From: Streptomyces sp. DH41
GTDB lineage: Bacteria > Actinomycetota > Actinomycetes > Streptomycetales > Streptomycetaceae
DNA length: 64,000 bases
Assembly: GCF_029813785.1 (NCBI RefSeq)
Contig: NZ_JARVKY010000004.1
Location: 372,001 to 436,000, forward strand
Direction: 5' to 3'
This document shows, one piece after another, positions 37,653 through 46,021 of this stretch. The notes beneath the pieces were generated by a model. The model made no database searches, was not told the DNA's origin, and saw nothing but the letters and a program-made list of their open reading frames with translations. Position 1 is the first letter of the stretch, and every line of letters begins with the position of its first letter. The position numbers and the translations under genes were made by a program.

Positions 37653-39728
37653 TCACGGCGCACGCCGCCTGGCGCGAATCAGCAGCAGACAACCACCGGC
37701 GAAAAGGAGGCCTCCGACGGCCGCCGGCCAGAGCCCGAGGCCGGAACCCGTCTCGGCGAGCCCGCCCCGCGTCGCCTGCGGCTCGGTCGCCGACCCGGTG
37801 GCCACGTCGTCACCGCCGCCCGTGCCCTGTGTGCGCTCGGCTGCCGCCGCGGCGCCGCTCGCGTCGTCCGGGACGTCATCGGCGGATGTCGTGGCGGCCC
37901 TGGGCTCGGCGCTCGGCGAGGCGGCGCCGTCCTGGTCCGGGTCGGCCGGGGGCGCGGGCTTCTCCTCGACGTCCTGCCCGTCCTGGCCGGGATCCGCTGG
38001 TGCCGAGGCGGTGGCGGTCTGCTCAGCCGGGGGCTCCGAGGCGTCGGGGTTCTCGGTCGGCTGCTGGTCCTGCGGATCCCCGGCGGGGTTCTCGGTGGGG
38101 TTCTCGGTGGGGTTCTCGGTCGGCTGCTCCTGCGGGTTCTCGCCCTGGCCCGGATCCGAAGCCGGAGGTGTGTCCGGACCGCACTCGCGGCCGCTGTTGA
38201 CGCAGTCGGTCATCTTCCGCATCAGGTCCTCGTCGAAGACGTTGATGAAGTCGCTGTGGTCCGTCACCGGCTTGTGCAGCTGCTCCGGGAAGGAGTCCAC
38301 GGCGAACAGCGGGACGGTCCTGCCCCCGTCCTGGAGGCTGGGCGCGTCCACGTCGTACACGACGCGCTGCACCAGTCGCGGAACGGGCCGGAAACCGTCC
38401 GGGCAGCTGCCGTCGGCGGCGGGGAAGGCCATGTGGGTGCGGTGGTTGGCGCTGTCGGTGTTGCGGCCGTCCCAGCAGCTCTGGAAGGTGAAGGTGCGCA
38501 CCACGTCACTGTCGGACGGGCAGAGCGGGTACTTGTCCTTCAGCTGACGGTCCTCGAAGCCGGTACAGCTCCAGGAGGCGTTCGCGTTGGTGTCGCCGTT
38601 GACGAACGCCTTCGCGTCACCGGTGATGATGCGCAGCAGCCGCGGCATCTCCGTGACCTCACCGCGCTCGTTGCCCTCGAAGGTCAGCGTGACCTCGGCC
38701 GGCGTGACGATCTCGCCGGCGTTGCCCTCGATGCCGCCGCCGGGTGACTCGGCGTCCTGTTCGACGGTGCCGTTCTGGAGCCGGAGCACGGGCCAGTAGT
38801 ACGAGGACTTGTCACCCTGGTCCGCGCAGCTCGTGTCGGCGGCGGCCAGGTCCTCGTCGCCGGCGAAGGCGTCGTTGTCCTGGTTGCCGACGTAGTCGTG
38901 GAAGTGGTGGGCTCCGTTGCTGACGCCGGGCGCGGCGATCAGGTTGTCCGAGTTGAACAGCCCCTCGGCGTTGACGCCGCAACTGGTGGCGAAGGAGCCG
39001 GTCGAGGCGTTCTTCTGCCGGGGTGCCTTCACGACGTTGGGCTGGACGGACCTGATGTCGGCGTAGTCGGCCGCCACGGGGCCGTTACCGGCCTGTCCAC
39101 CGTTGCCCGGGTCCTTGCCGTTCTCCTGGTCCTTGCCGTTCTCCCGGTCCTTGCCGTTCTCCTGGTCCTTGCCGTTCTCCTGCTGTTGTCGTTGCTGCTG
39201 GTCCGGGCTGCCGCTCGGGGTGTCCGCCGTGCCGGCCTCGGTGCGGCGCAGCGCGCACTCCGCCAGGGCGTCCAGGCCCTCGGGGCGGTCACCGGCCTCG
39301 TCGATGGCGGCTGCGATGTCCTCGATCGTCCCGGCGCGCTGCTTCTCCAACGGGTCGAGGATGGCTCCCTCGTCGAGCTTTCCGTCGTTCGCGGTCCGGG
39401 CCGCTTCCTGGAGTCGCCGGTAAGCTGTCGCGATCTGCTCGTCGAGCCGGGCGAGTTCGGTGTCGACGTCCGGCCTGGCCCGTTCCGGAACCGTCGTCAG
39501 CCGCTCACTCAGGTCGGGGCAGTCCACGGTGGCCGCCACTCCGGAACTCCCCAGGGGAACAGCGGTGTCGCCGGCTTCGGTCGCGGAGGCGAACACGTTC
39601 ACGGCCACCAGGCCGCCGCCCCCCAGTATCAGCGCGCATGCTCCGAAGGTCGCGCGGCGCGCCCCGGTCGGGCGTCTGCGCCTGTTGTGTCCCAAGGCGT
39701 GCTCCTGTGTCGTGGCGGACTCGGACAT
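37653..39728 (-). CDS. DUF1996 surface protein with sortase-type LAETG anchor
   Basis: 691 residues. An N-terminal hydrophobic segment (~28-50) acts as signal/anchor. Residues ~60-185 are helical; ~195-225 is a low-complexity QQQ/ENGKDQ repeat; ~245-520 is the DUF1996 domain (HHFHDYVGNQ, Cys pairs, PLFAVDSFPEQLHK). A second Pro/Glu/Asp repeat tract (TENP, about 545-650) leads to LAETG, a hydrophobic helix and RARRR, the sortase E-type cell-wall signal. Such proteins may bind extracellular polymer. A hairpin covers its ribosome site. Confidence 0.85.
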   Translation of the reverse strand: MSESATTQEHALGHNRRRRPTGARRATFGACALILGGGGLVAVNVFASATEAGDTAVPLGSSGVAATVDCPDLSERLTTVPERARPDVDTELARLDEQIATAYRRLQEAARTANDGKLDEGAILDPLEKQRAGTIEDIAAAIDEAGDRPEGLDALAECALRRTEAGTADTPSGSPDQQQRQQQENGKDQENGKDRENGKDQENGKDPGNGGQAGNGPVAADYADIRSVQPNVVKAPRQKNASTGSFATSCGVNAEGLFNSDNLIAAPGVSNGAHHFHDYVGNQDNDAFAGDEDLAAADTSCADQGDKSSYYWPVLRLQNGTVEQDAESPGGGIEGNAGEIVTPAEVTLTFEGNERGEVTEMPRLLRIITGDAKAFVNGDTNANASWSCTGFEDRQLKDKYPLCPSDSDVVRTFTFQSCWDGRNTDSANHRTHMAFPAADGSCPDGFRPVPRLVQRVVYDVDAPSLQDGGRTVPLFAVDSFPEQLHKPVTDHSDFINVFDEDLMRKMTDCVNSGRECGPDTPPASDPGQGENPQEQPTENPTENPTENPAGDPQDQQPTENPDASEPPAEQTATASAPADPGQDGQDVEEKPAPPADPDQDGAASPSAEPRAATTSADDVPDDASGAAAAAERTQGTGGGDDVATGSATEPQATRGGLAETGSGLGLWPAAVGGLLFAGGCLLLIRARRRAP

Positions 39729-39733
39729 GAAAT

Positions 39734-39761
39734 GCCCCCGGCTCCATACGGAGTCGGGGGC
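39734..39761 (-). terminator. Hairpin spanning the DUF1996 ribosome site (terminator/translational element)
   Basis: On the minus strand a 12-bp stem with one A-C mismatch and 4-nt loop (39750-39761 and 39734-39745) ends 5 nt before the DUF1996 ATG and buries the GGAGCCGGGGG ribosome site in its 3' arm. It can also terminate transcription from the alcohol dehydrogenase gene that ends 44 bp upstream. Confidence 0.55.
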
Positions 39762-39804
39762 CGGAGCGTTCAGTCGCCTCGGGGATCCTCAGGAATCCCT
39801 CACC

Positions 39805-40818
39805 TCACGGGCGCAGGATCAGCCGGATGGGGTCGCCCTCCCTCTTCTCCAGCCGTGCGACCGCCTCGGCGGCCCGCGCCAGCGGCAGCACCCCGCTGAT
39901 GGAACCGGAGAAGTCCAGCCGGCCGCCCTGGATCAACCGCAGGAGCTGCGGCAGCGCCACCGGCATGTCGGAGCCGTAGTGACCGAGGATCCGCTGCTGG
40001 AGGTAGCTGAAGCGGGTCCCGTCGGTGACCGTCAGCGGCTTGTCGGTCAGGCCTGCCAGAACCAGCCGTCCCTTGGGCGCGAGGACGGAGATCGCCTGCT
40101 CCCGTACGGGTGGTACGCCGGCGAAGTCGAAGGCGGCGGCGAGGCCCGCCCCACCGGTCGCCGCGCGGACGGTCTGGCGCAGGTCCGGGTCGGCGGAGTC
40201 CAGAGCGAGGTCGGCGCCGGCGGCAAGGGCGCGTTCGCGGGCGACGGGGCTGGGGTCGACGGCCACGACCGGACAGGCGCCGATGGCCCGCAACAGCCGC
40301 ACGGCGTGCACACCGAGCCCGCCGACGCCCCACACGCCGACCGCCTCGGCGGGGCGGACGGCGCCGGTCTCGGTGATCGCGCCCCACGGCGTGGACACCG
40401 CGTCGGGGATGATCGCGCCCTGGTCGAAGGGGATGGCGTCGGGCAGGAGGGTCAGGGCGTCGGCGGCGGACAGGGCGTACTCGGCCCAGCCGCCGTCGTA
40501 GTCGACGCCGCGGGTGTAGGTGACGCCGTCGCGCACCTCACCGGCGTGGAGCACGACCCGCTGGCCGGGCGTCCAGGCGGTGACGCCCGCCCCGACCTCG
40601 GTGACGGTGCCGGAGACCTCGTGGCCGAGCGTGACCGTGTCGCCCTGGAGGAACTGCGGGGTGAGGGTGCCGTCGATGAGGTGCACGTCGGACAGACACA
40701 CACCGGCCGCCTCGACCTTGACCAGCACCTCGCCGGGGCCCGGCTGCGGGCGGGGCACCTCTTCGAGTCGCAGGGTGCGGCTCGGGACGTGCAGGCGGGC
40801 GGCGAGCATCTGCGCCAT
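39805..40818 (-). CDS. Zinc-type medium-chain alcohol dehydrogenase
   Basis: 337 residues. N-terminal GroES-like domain with catalytic-zinc residues Cys41 (VCLSDVHLIDG) and His65-Glu66 (GHEVSG), and a Rossmann domain with GVGGLGVHAVRLLRAIG. The structural-zinc four-Cys lobe is missing, so it is the type with only the catalytic zinc. It oxidises an alcohol or reduces an aldehyde using NAD(P). GAGGAGG lies 7 nt upstream of the ATG. Divergent from a TetR gene sharing an inverted-repeat operator. Confidence 0.9.
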   Translation of the reverse strand: MAQMLAARLHVPSRTLRLEEVPRPQPGPGEVLVKVEAAGVCLSDVHLIDGTLTPQFLQGDTVTLGHEVSGTVTEVGAGVTAWTPGQRVVLHAGEVRDGVTYTRGVDYDGGWAEYALSAADALTLLPDAIPFDQGAIIPDAVSTPWGAITETGAVRPAEAVGVWGVGGLGVHAVRLLRAIGACPVVAVDPSPVARERALAAGADLALDSADPDLRQTVRAATGGAGLAAAFDFAGVPPVREQAISVLAPKGRLVLAGLTDKPLTVTDGTRFSYLQQRILGHYGSDMPVALPQLLRLIQGGRLDFSGSISGVLPLARAAEAVARLEKREGDPIRLILRP

Positions 40819-40880
40819 GAAAGGACCTCCTCGGTGCGGCGGCGTCCCCGGACGGTCCAGCGCCCCGGCCCATCGCAGGT

Positions 40881-40914
40881 TGACTTGCGTTAACGGTACA
40901 CCCAGCGCAAGTCA
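40881..40914. promoter_or_regulatory. TGACTTGCG inverted repeat between adh and tetR
   Basis: TGACTTGCG (40881-40889) and CGCAAGTCA (40906-40914) with a 16-nt spacer form an exact inverted repeat in the divergent promoter. Likely TetR operator controlling both the dehydrogenase and the regulator. Confidence 0.75.
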
Positions 40915-40934
40915 GGTTGCTTTAGGCTGGTCCG

Positions 40935-41525
40935 ATGTCCTCTCCGGAACCCGTAGCCCCGCCCCTGCGCCGCCGTGGGGAGCGGATGCGGCTGGCCGTG
41001 CTCGCCGCAGCGGTGGACCTGCTGTCGAGCCAGGGGCTGGCGGGCACGACCGTCGGCGCCGTCGCCCGGGCGGCGGGGGTGCACGAGACGTCCGTCTACC
41101 GCCGCTGGGGCACACGGGAGAACCTGATCCTGGACGCGCTGACCACTGAGCTGGACTCCGCGCTGCCGGTTCCGGACACCGGGCGGGTCCAGGAGGACCT
41201 GCTGACCTTCTTCTCCGCCCTGGCCCTGCTGCTCGGTACCCCGCAGGGCTGGGCGCTGCTGCGGTTGAGCGTCGAGCACGACACCACCCTGGAGGACCGT
41301 CGCGGCCCCTACTGGAGCGAGCGCCTCGACCGCGCCGTGCTGATGGTCCGGCGCGGTGTCGAGCGGGGCGAACTGGCCGCGGACACCGATCCGGGGCTGG
41401 TGATCGAGGCCGTCAGCGGCCCGCTGTTCGTCCGGGTGCTGCTCAGCGGAGCCCCGCTGGACGACACGCTCGTGCGGCGGCTGGTGGAACTCGCCCTGGA
41501 CGGGGCCCGGCCCCGCACGGACTGA
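40935..41525 (+). CDS. TetR family regulator of the divergent dehydrogenase
   Basis: 196 residues. HTH in residues ~20-65 (LAGTTVGAVARAAGVHETSVYRRWG), then a TetR_C domain (LLGTPQGWALLRL, GPLFVRVLLSGAPLD). ATG start without a strong ribosome site. It is divergent from the alcohol dehydrogenase, and the TGACTTGCG repeat in between is its likely binding site. Effector unknown. Confidence 0.87.
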   Translation: MSSPEPVAPPLRRRGERMRLAVLAAAVDLLSSQGLAGTTVGAVARAAGVHETSVYRRWGTRENLILDALTTELDSALPVPDTGRVQEDLLTFFSALALLLGTPQGWALLRLSVEHDTTLEDRRGPYWSERLDRAVLMVRRGVERGELAADTDPGLVIEAVSGPLFVRVLLSGAPLDDTLVRRLVELALDGARPRTD

Positions 41526-41534
41526 GCGTCCGGC

Positions 41535-41568
41535 GGCATGCCCCTGCCGCGCTCCTGTGGGGCATGCC
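41535..41568 (+). terminator. Stem-loop after the TetR gene
   Basis: GGCATGCCCC (41535-41544) and GGGGCATGCC (41559-41568), a perfect 10-bp stem with a 14-nt loop, 10 bp after the TetR stop. Confidence 0.65.
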
Positions 41569-41707
41569 CTTAGGGCCCCGGTTCACCGGCTCGGCGAGGA
41601 CCAAGGCCCAGGGCGCGACGGACAAGGTGCTGCCGGACCGTGTCAAGGCCGCCGTGCACCGCCGGATGGCGGAGCCGGGGACGGCAGCCGACGACGACGG
41701 CGGGTAG
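41564..41707 (+). CDS. Possible 47-residue small ORF with a TTA codon
   Basis: ATG inside the 3' arm of the terminator; reads MPLGPRFTGSARTKAQGATD and ends at TAG. GC at third positions is high, but codon 3 is the rare TTA and there is no ribosome site spaced normally (GGGG is too close). It could be a real bldA-dependent peptide, a leaderless gene, or a decayed 3' remnant. Confidence 0.25.
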   Translation: MPLGPRFTGSARTKAQGATDKVLPDRVKAAVHRRMAEPGTAADDDGG

Positions 41708-41816
41708 GACGTAGGACAGCGAGTGGGGGCCGGTCGCCCGGAGGGCCCCTTGCCGGTGGCTCGCTCCCGGTGGAACGATGCCCACGGCACCGGCTCGCCC
41801 CACCGAAGGGACCGTC

Positions 41817-42476
41817 GTGACCGACGAGCAGCAACGGCCGCAGGCCGCCGCCGCGTTCGACGCGCTGGGCGCCGAGTACGAGAAGGCGTTCGCCGGCTCG
41901 AAGACGCACCGGCGCTCACTGGACTGGCTGCTGGGACGGCTCGCGCCGGGCAGCCGCGTGCTGGACGTGGGCAGCGGCACGGGCCGGCCCACCGCCGAGA
42001 CTCTCGCGGACGCCGGCCACGAGGTGCTGGGGGTCGACGTGTCCCCCGTGATGGTGGACCTGGCGACGCGGCAGGTACCGGCCGCGACCTTCCAGTGCGC
42101 CGACATCCGTGACGTGCCGCTCGCGGACGGCTCGTTCGACGCGGTCTGCGTGTACTTCTCGCTGCTCCAGCTGGACCGGCGGGAGCAGGCGGATCTTGTG
42201 CGGCGGCTGGTGCGGGTACTGAGGCCAAAGGGCTACCTGGTCCTGGCCACCGTGCCGCTGGACGTGGAGGACGTCGACGCCACCTTCATGGGTCAGCCGG
42301 TGCGCGTGACCAGCTTCACCGCGCAGGACCTCGCCGCCATGGCCGAGGAGGCCGGCCTGGAGGTGCTGGCTCAGGAGGCGGCGCTCTTCACCCCGGCCCA
42401 CCCGGACGCCCGATCGGAGCCGCACCTCTTCCTGCACTGCCGGCGCCGGGCCGCCGCCACCACGCCGGGCGCCTGA
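41817..42476 (+). CDS. Class I SAM-dependent methyltransferase
   Basis: 219 residues. Motif I LDVGSGTGRPT, a conserved acidic residue at VLGVDVSPVM, and CADIRDVPLADGSFDAVCVYFSLLQL are the SAM-binding elements. A small molecule such as a natural product or quinone-like acceptor is possible; the substrate is unknown. GTG 41817 has GAAGGGACC 5 nt upstream. It precedes the gas-vesicle cluster but is not part of its usual gene set. Confidence 0.88.
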   Translation: MTDEQQRPQAAAAFDALGAEYEKAFAGSKTHRRSLDWLLGRLAPGSRVLDVGSGTGRPTAETLADAGHEVLGVDVSPVMVDLATRQVPAATFQCADIRDVPLADGSFDAVCVYFSLLQLDRREQADLVRRLVRVLRPKGYLVLATVPLDVEDVDATFMGQPVRVTSFTAQDLAAMAEEAGLEVLAQEAALFTPAHPDARSEPHLFLHCRRRAAATTPGA

Positions 42477-42545
42477 CAGCCGTCACCCGTCCACCGATCG
42501 CCCGTCACCGTCCACCGATGACCCGTCACCCGTCACCCGTCATGG
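42477..42545. repeat. Short degenerate CCGTCACC repeats before gvpO
   Basis: Overlapping units of CCGTCACCCGTC(C)ACCGAT repeat about four times between 42481 and 42543 in the spacer upstream of the gas-vesicle genes. No start or operator is recognised in it; it resembles slippage-derived low-complexity sequence. Confidence 0.7.
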
Positions 42546-42623
42546 ACGGACGGTGCGCCCCCACAACCCCGGATGGGGTAACCGGGCACGCGCGGACCGT
42601 GGCGCGCGGCCAGAGTGGGCAGC

Positions 42624-42941
42624 ATGACGGAACCTGGCGAGCGACGACGCGGCACGACTTCCACGACCACGCGTGAACGTGCCGTGCGTGGAGCCCGGGA
42701 CGCCGCCCAGCGCGCCGCTGACGCCCTGTCCGAACTGATCCGGCACCCCCTGGAGGGAGTCTCCGCGGTGTGCCGGAGCGAGGACGACGGCTGGGTCGTC
42801 AACGTGGACGTGCTCGAGGTGGCACGCATCCCCGACACCACGAGCCTGCTCGCCACCTACGAGGTCGAGCTGGACCCGGCGGGCGACCTGCTCCAGTACC
42901 GCAGGACCGCCCGCTACCGGCGCGGGGCCCAGGACCAGTGA
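42624..42941 (+). CDS. gvpO: Gas vesicle protein GvpO
   Basis: 105 residues. The core ELIRHPLEGVSAVCRSEDDGWVVNVDVLEVARIPDTTSLLATYEVELD is the GvpO signature. In Streptomyces GvpO is the first gene of the cluster and helps regulate or assemble vesicles. ATG 42624 is in the GTGGGCAGCATG context; GTG 42615 is an alternative. Short N-terminal Thr/Arg-rich tail. Confidence 0.9.
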   Translation: MTEPGERRRGTTSTTTRERAVRGARDAAQRAADALSELIRHPLEGVSAVCRSEDDGWVVNVDVLEVARIPDTTSLLATYEVELDPAGDLLQYRRTARYRRGAQDQ

Positions 42942-42978
42942 CCGGGGCCGCGAGGCCCGCACCCGGAAGGACCACCGC

Positions 42979-43494
42979 ATGATCACCTACGACGACGAGG
43001 TCGTCTGCGCGCCCCGCGCCGGAACCCTCTACGACGTCCTGGAACTCATCCTCGACCGCGGCATGGTGATCGACGTCTTCGTACGCGTCTCCCTGGTCGG
43101 CATCGAGATCCTCAAGGTGGACGCCCGCATCGTGGTCGCGAGCGTCGACACGTATCTGCGGTTCGCCGAGGCCTGCAACCGCCTGGACCTGGAGCACGAC
43201 GCGCGCTCCAAGACCGTTCCCGAGCTGTTCGGCGGGCCGGTCGCCAAGACCATAGGCAGGGCGGGCGCCAAGCGGACGGCGCGCTCCCTGACCGACAAGG
43301 TGAGGGACATCCTCACCCCCGAGGAGGAGGCGGCGGCAGAGGAAGAAGCCCTCCCCCGTGAGCACACATACGGGCGCGCCGAACGCGGGCGGCCCCCGCA
43401 GCGGCCCAGGACCCGGCCGGCCGCACGCCCCCGCGACGAGGACGACCGCCCGCGCAGCCGGCCCCGCCGGCGCACGGAGACGGAGGACGAATGA
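42979..43494 (+). CDS. gvpA: Gas vesicle structural protein GvpA (extended)
   Basis: 171 residues. Residues ~15-65 hold the GvpA core LYDVLELILDRGMVIDVFVRVSLVGIEILKVDARIVVASVDTYLRFAEA that builds the ribbed shell. The C-terminal ~85 residues are an unusual charged tail (EEEAAAEEEALPRE and RPRRRTETEDE), longer than classical ~75-residue GvpA; Streptomyces homologues often carry such tails. It starts 37 bp after gvpO and overlaps gvpF by ATGA. Confidence 0.9.
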   Translation: MITYDDEVVCAPRAGTLYDVLELILDRGMVIDVFVRVSLVGIEILKVDARIVVASVDTYLRFAEACNRLDLEHDARSKTVPELFGGPVAKTIGRAGAKRTARSLTDKVRDILTPEEEAAAEEEALPREHTYGRAERGRPPQRPRTRPAARPRDEDDRPRSRPRRRTETEDE

Positions 43495-44258
43495 CCGCGC
43501 CCGCCCCCACCACGACCACCTCCTCCCCCGCCCCGGCCGCCCTGTACGTCTACGGCATCACCCCCGCCGGCGTCCGCGCCCCCCGCTCCCCCGGGGTCGA
43601 CGGTGCTCCCGTACGTCTGCTGACCGGGTCCGGCCTGAGCGCCGCGGTGTCGGACGCGCCCGTACGGATCCGGCCCCGGCGCCGTGACCTGCTGGCCCAT
43701 CAGGCCGTACTGGACGAACTGGCGGCCCAGGGACCGCTGCTGCCCATGCGGTTCGCGGTCCTCAGTCCCCGGCCGGACACCCTGCTCTCCCAACTACGGG
43801 CCGATGCGACCCACCTGTCGCGGCAGCTCGACGACGTCCGGGGATGCGTCGAACTCAACGTCAAGGGAACCGTCGTGCCCGGCCACTTCGCCGATCTGGT
43901 GCGCCGGGACGAGAAGCTGCGGAACCTGGCCCTGCGGACGCGGCGCCGGCCGGACTACGAGGCCAACGTCCGGTTGGGTGAGGCGCTCGCCCACGGCGTC
44001 CGCCGCGAGGCGCGGCGCGCGGCCCGGGACGTCCTCGAGCACCTGACACCGCTCGCCCTGCGCACGGTACGGGGTACGACCGACGACGAGCAGGTGCTGA
44101 GCGCGTCCTTCCTGCTGCGGTCCGCCGACGAGCGGCCGTTCAGGCAGGCGGTGGACGCGCGAGCACGCGAGTGCGGGGGAAGGCTGGCCCTCAGTGTGAC
44201 CGGGCCCCTGCCCTGCTACAGCTTCGTCGACCCGTCTCCCGCGCCGGCCGGGCGGTGA
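43491..44258 (+). CDS. gvpF: Gas vesicle protein GvpF (GvpL/F family)
   Basis: 255 residues. ALYVYGITPAGVRAPRSPGVDG at the N-terminus, GPLLPMRFAVL and ELNVKGTVVPGHFADLV in the middle, and SFLLRSADERPFRQAV towards the C-terminus are GvpL/F marks. The protein contacts GvpA during nucleation. ATG overlaps the gvpA stop. A Pro/Thr-rich N-terminal tail precedes the fold. Confidence 0.88.
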   Translation: MTAPAPTTTTSSPAPAALYVYGITPAGVRAPRSPGVDGAPVRLLTGSGLSAAVSDAPVRIRPRRRDLLAHQAVLDELAAQGPLLPMRFAVLSPRPDTLLSQLRADATHLSRQLDDVRGCVELNVKGTVVPGHFADLVRRDEKLRNLALRTRRRPDYEANVRLGEALAHGVRREARRAARDVLEHLTPLALRTVRGTTDDEQVLSASFLLRSADERPFRQAVDARARECGGRLALSVTGPLPCYSFVDPSPAPAGR

Positions 44259-44262
44259 CGCG

Positions 44263-44541
44263 GTGGGCATCGTGAGCGGTCTCCTCCTGCTGCCCCTCGC
44301 CCCGGTGCGCGGCACGGCGTGGATCGCCGACCACCTGCTCCAGGAGGCCCGGCGGCAGGCCCGCGATCCGCGCGCCGTCCAGGCACGCCTGGCCGCACTC
44401 AACCGGGCCCTGGACGAAGGCGCCATCGACGAGGCGGCCTTCGAGCGGGAGGAAGAGCGTCTGCTCACCCTCCTCGAACGCCCGTCCCGGCCCCCCGGCC
44501 GGACGACCACCATGGATCCAGCGCAGAGAAGGCACGTATGA
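44263..44541 (+). CDS. gvpG: Gas vesicle protein GvpG
   Basis: 92 residues. GIVSGLLLLPLAPVRGTAWIADHLLQEA followed by an amphipathic helix with NRALDEGAIDEAAFEREEERLLTLLE is the GvpG pattern. A minor assembly protein of the cluster, inferred from family knowledge. It starts 4 nt after gvpF and overlaps the next gene by ATGA. Confidence 0.85.
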   Translation: MGIVSGLLLLPLAPVRGTAWIADHLLQEARRQARDPRAVQARLAALNRALDEGAIDEAAFEREEERLLTLLERPSRPPGRTTTMDPAQRRHV

Positions 44542-45071
44542 GCGACAGCAAGGCGGCCATGGCGGCGGCCGTGGCGGGCGGATATCTCCTGGGCCGTACG
44601 AGGAAGGCGAGACTGGCCCTCGCGGTCGGCACCTACCTCGTGGGCCGGCGCGTCGGCCTGACCCCCGGCCGAGTGCTGTCCCAGGGCCTGGCCGGCCTCC
44701 AGCAGACCCCGCAGCTCCAGGAACTGACGGACCAGGTGCGCGGCGAGCTGCTGACCGCCGGACGCGCGGCCGTCACCGCCGCGGCGAACCGCGGGCTCAC
44801 CGGCCTCGCGGACACCCTGCGCGACCGTACCGACGCGCTCACGGGAACGGGCCGGCTCGACGACGAGACGGGGGGCCGGTACGGCACGTACGAGCCCGGC
44901 TACGACCACGGTGACGGCAACGCTCCGGACGAGGACGCCTACTTCGACGACGAGGAACGGGAGGAGGACCGCGAGCCCGCTCCGGCCCCCGCTCCGGCTC
45001 CCACTCCGTCCCGGCGTACGGCGAAGAGGACCTCGGGTTCCGGCGGCAGGCGCGGAGGTGTGCGCCGATGA
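44538..45071 (+). CDS. gvpY: Gas vesicle cluster protein GvpY (unknown function)
   Basis: 177 residues. A small hydrophobic helix (AMAAAVAGGYLLG) and a second near residues 30-45, then Leu/Ala/Thr-rich helices; the last ~75 residues are acidic and Pro-rich (EPGYDHGDGNAPDEDAYFDDEE). By position (fifth gene, after gvpG) it corresponds to Streptomyces gvpY. No function is established in the sequence. ATG overlaps the gvpG stop. Confidence 0.75.
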   Translation: MSDSKAAMAAAVAGGYLLGRTRKARLALAVGTYLVGRRVGLTPGRVLSQGLAGLQQTPQLQELTDQVRGELLTAGRAAVTAAANRGLTGLADTLRDRTDALTGTGRLDDETGGRYGTYEPGYDHGDGNAPDEDAYFDDEEREEDREPAPAPAPAPTPSRRTAKRTSGSGGRRGGVRR

Positions 45072-46003
45072 CTCCCACCCGGCAGGGGAACGACACCCCC
45101 TCCCCCCTCTGCGACCTCAGGGAAGCGCTCGGCGGCTACCTTTCCGCCACGGCGCACAGCCTCGTGGGCAAGGCGGGGGACCGGATCGGCGGGCTGACCG
45201 AACGGCTGACGGAGTCCACCGACGACCGCGGCTCCGAAGGCGGCGGAGGTGGAGGAAAAGGCGGAGGCGGAGGAAAGAGCGGCGGCGGCGCGCGGGGCGG
45301 GACGGGCGGCGGCAGTGTCAAGGCGACGAACATCATGGAGACGGTCGACATCGGCGTCCCCCTGCGCACCGTCTACGACCAGTGGACGCGGCTCCAGGAC
45401 TTCAGCGGCTTCACCAAGGGCGTCCGCAGCGTCAGCGCCGACGACGAGGTGACATCTGACTGGAACGTCAAGGTCGGCCCGTCGAGCCGCGGTTGGAAGG
45501 CGACCGTCCAGGAGCAGGTGCCCGACGAACGGATCGTCTGGACCTCCGAGGGCGCCAAGGGCAGTACCAGCGGAGCGGTCACCTTCCACGAACTGGCGCC
45601 CCGGCTGACCCGGGTGGTCCTGGTCGTCGAGTACTACCCGGCGGGCTTCTTCGAGAAGACCGGCAACCTCTGGCGTGCCCAGGGACGCCGACTGCGCCTC
45701 GATCTGAAGCACTTCGCGCGGCACGTGACCCTGATGGGCGACGAGGAGGTGGAGGGCTGGCGCGGCGAGATCCGCGACGGCGAGGTCGTCAGGAGCCATG
45801 AGGAGGCACTGGAGGAGGAGAACGCCGACGACGCCGAGGACGAGTACGAGGACGAGGACGACTACGAGGAGGGCGCGGAGGGCGACGAGGAGAGCGACGG
45901 GTACGAGGAAGAGGACGAGGACGAGGACGGTGAGTACGACGACGGGGTCGAGGACCAAGAGGACGAGTACGAGGACGATGAACGTGCCCGCCCGCATCGC
46001 TGA
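45068..46003 (+). CDS. gvpZ: GvpZ: SRPBCC (polyketide-cyclase-like) gas-vesicle cluster protein
   Basis: 311 residues. N-terminal helical region (~1-55), a Gly-rich linker (~56-80), an SRPBCC/Bet v1-like domain (~82-225: ATNIMETVDIGVPLRTVYDQ, FTKGVRSVS, HELAPRLTRVVLVVEYYP), and an extremely acidic tail (~240-305, Asp/Glu/Tyr). Matches GvpZ by order. SRPBCC domains hold hydrophobic ligands. It starts in the ATGA overlap with gvpY. Confidence 0.8.
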   Translation: MTPTRQGNDTPSPLCDLREALGGYLSATAHSLVGKAGDRIGGLTERLTESTDDRGSEGGGGGGKGGGGGKSGGGARGGTGGGSVKATNIMETVDIGVPLRTVYDQWTRLQDFSGFTKGVRSVSADDEVTSDWNVKVGPSSRGWKATVQEQVPDERIVWTSEGAKGSTSGAVTFHELAPRLTRVVLVVEYYPAGFFEKTGNLWRAQGRRLRLDLKHFARHVTLMGDEEVEGWRGEIRDGEVVRSHEEALEEENADDAEDEYEDEDDYEEGAEGDEESDGYEEEDEDEDGEYDDGVEDQEDEYEDDERARPHR

Positions 46004-46021
46004 CGCACTGGGGAGTACGCG

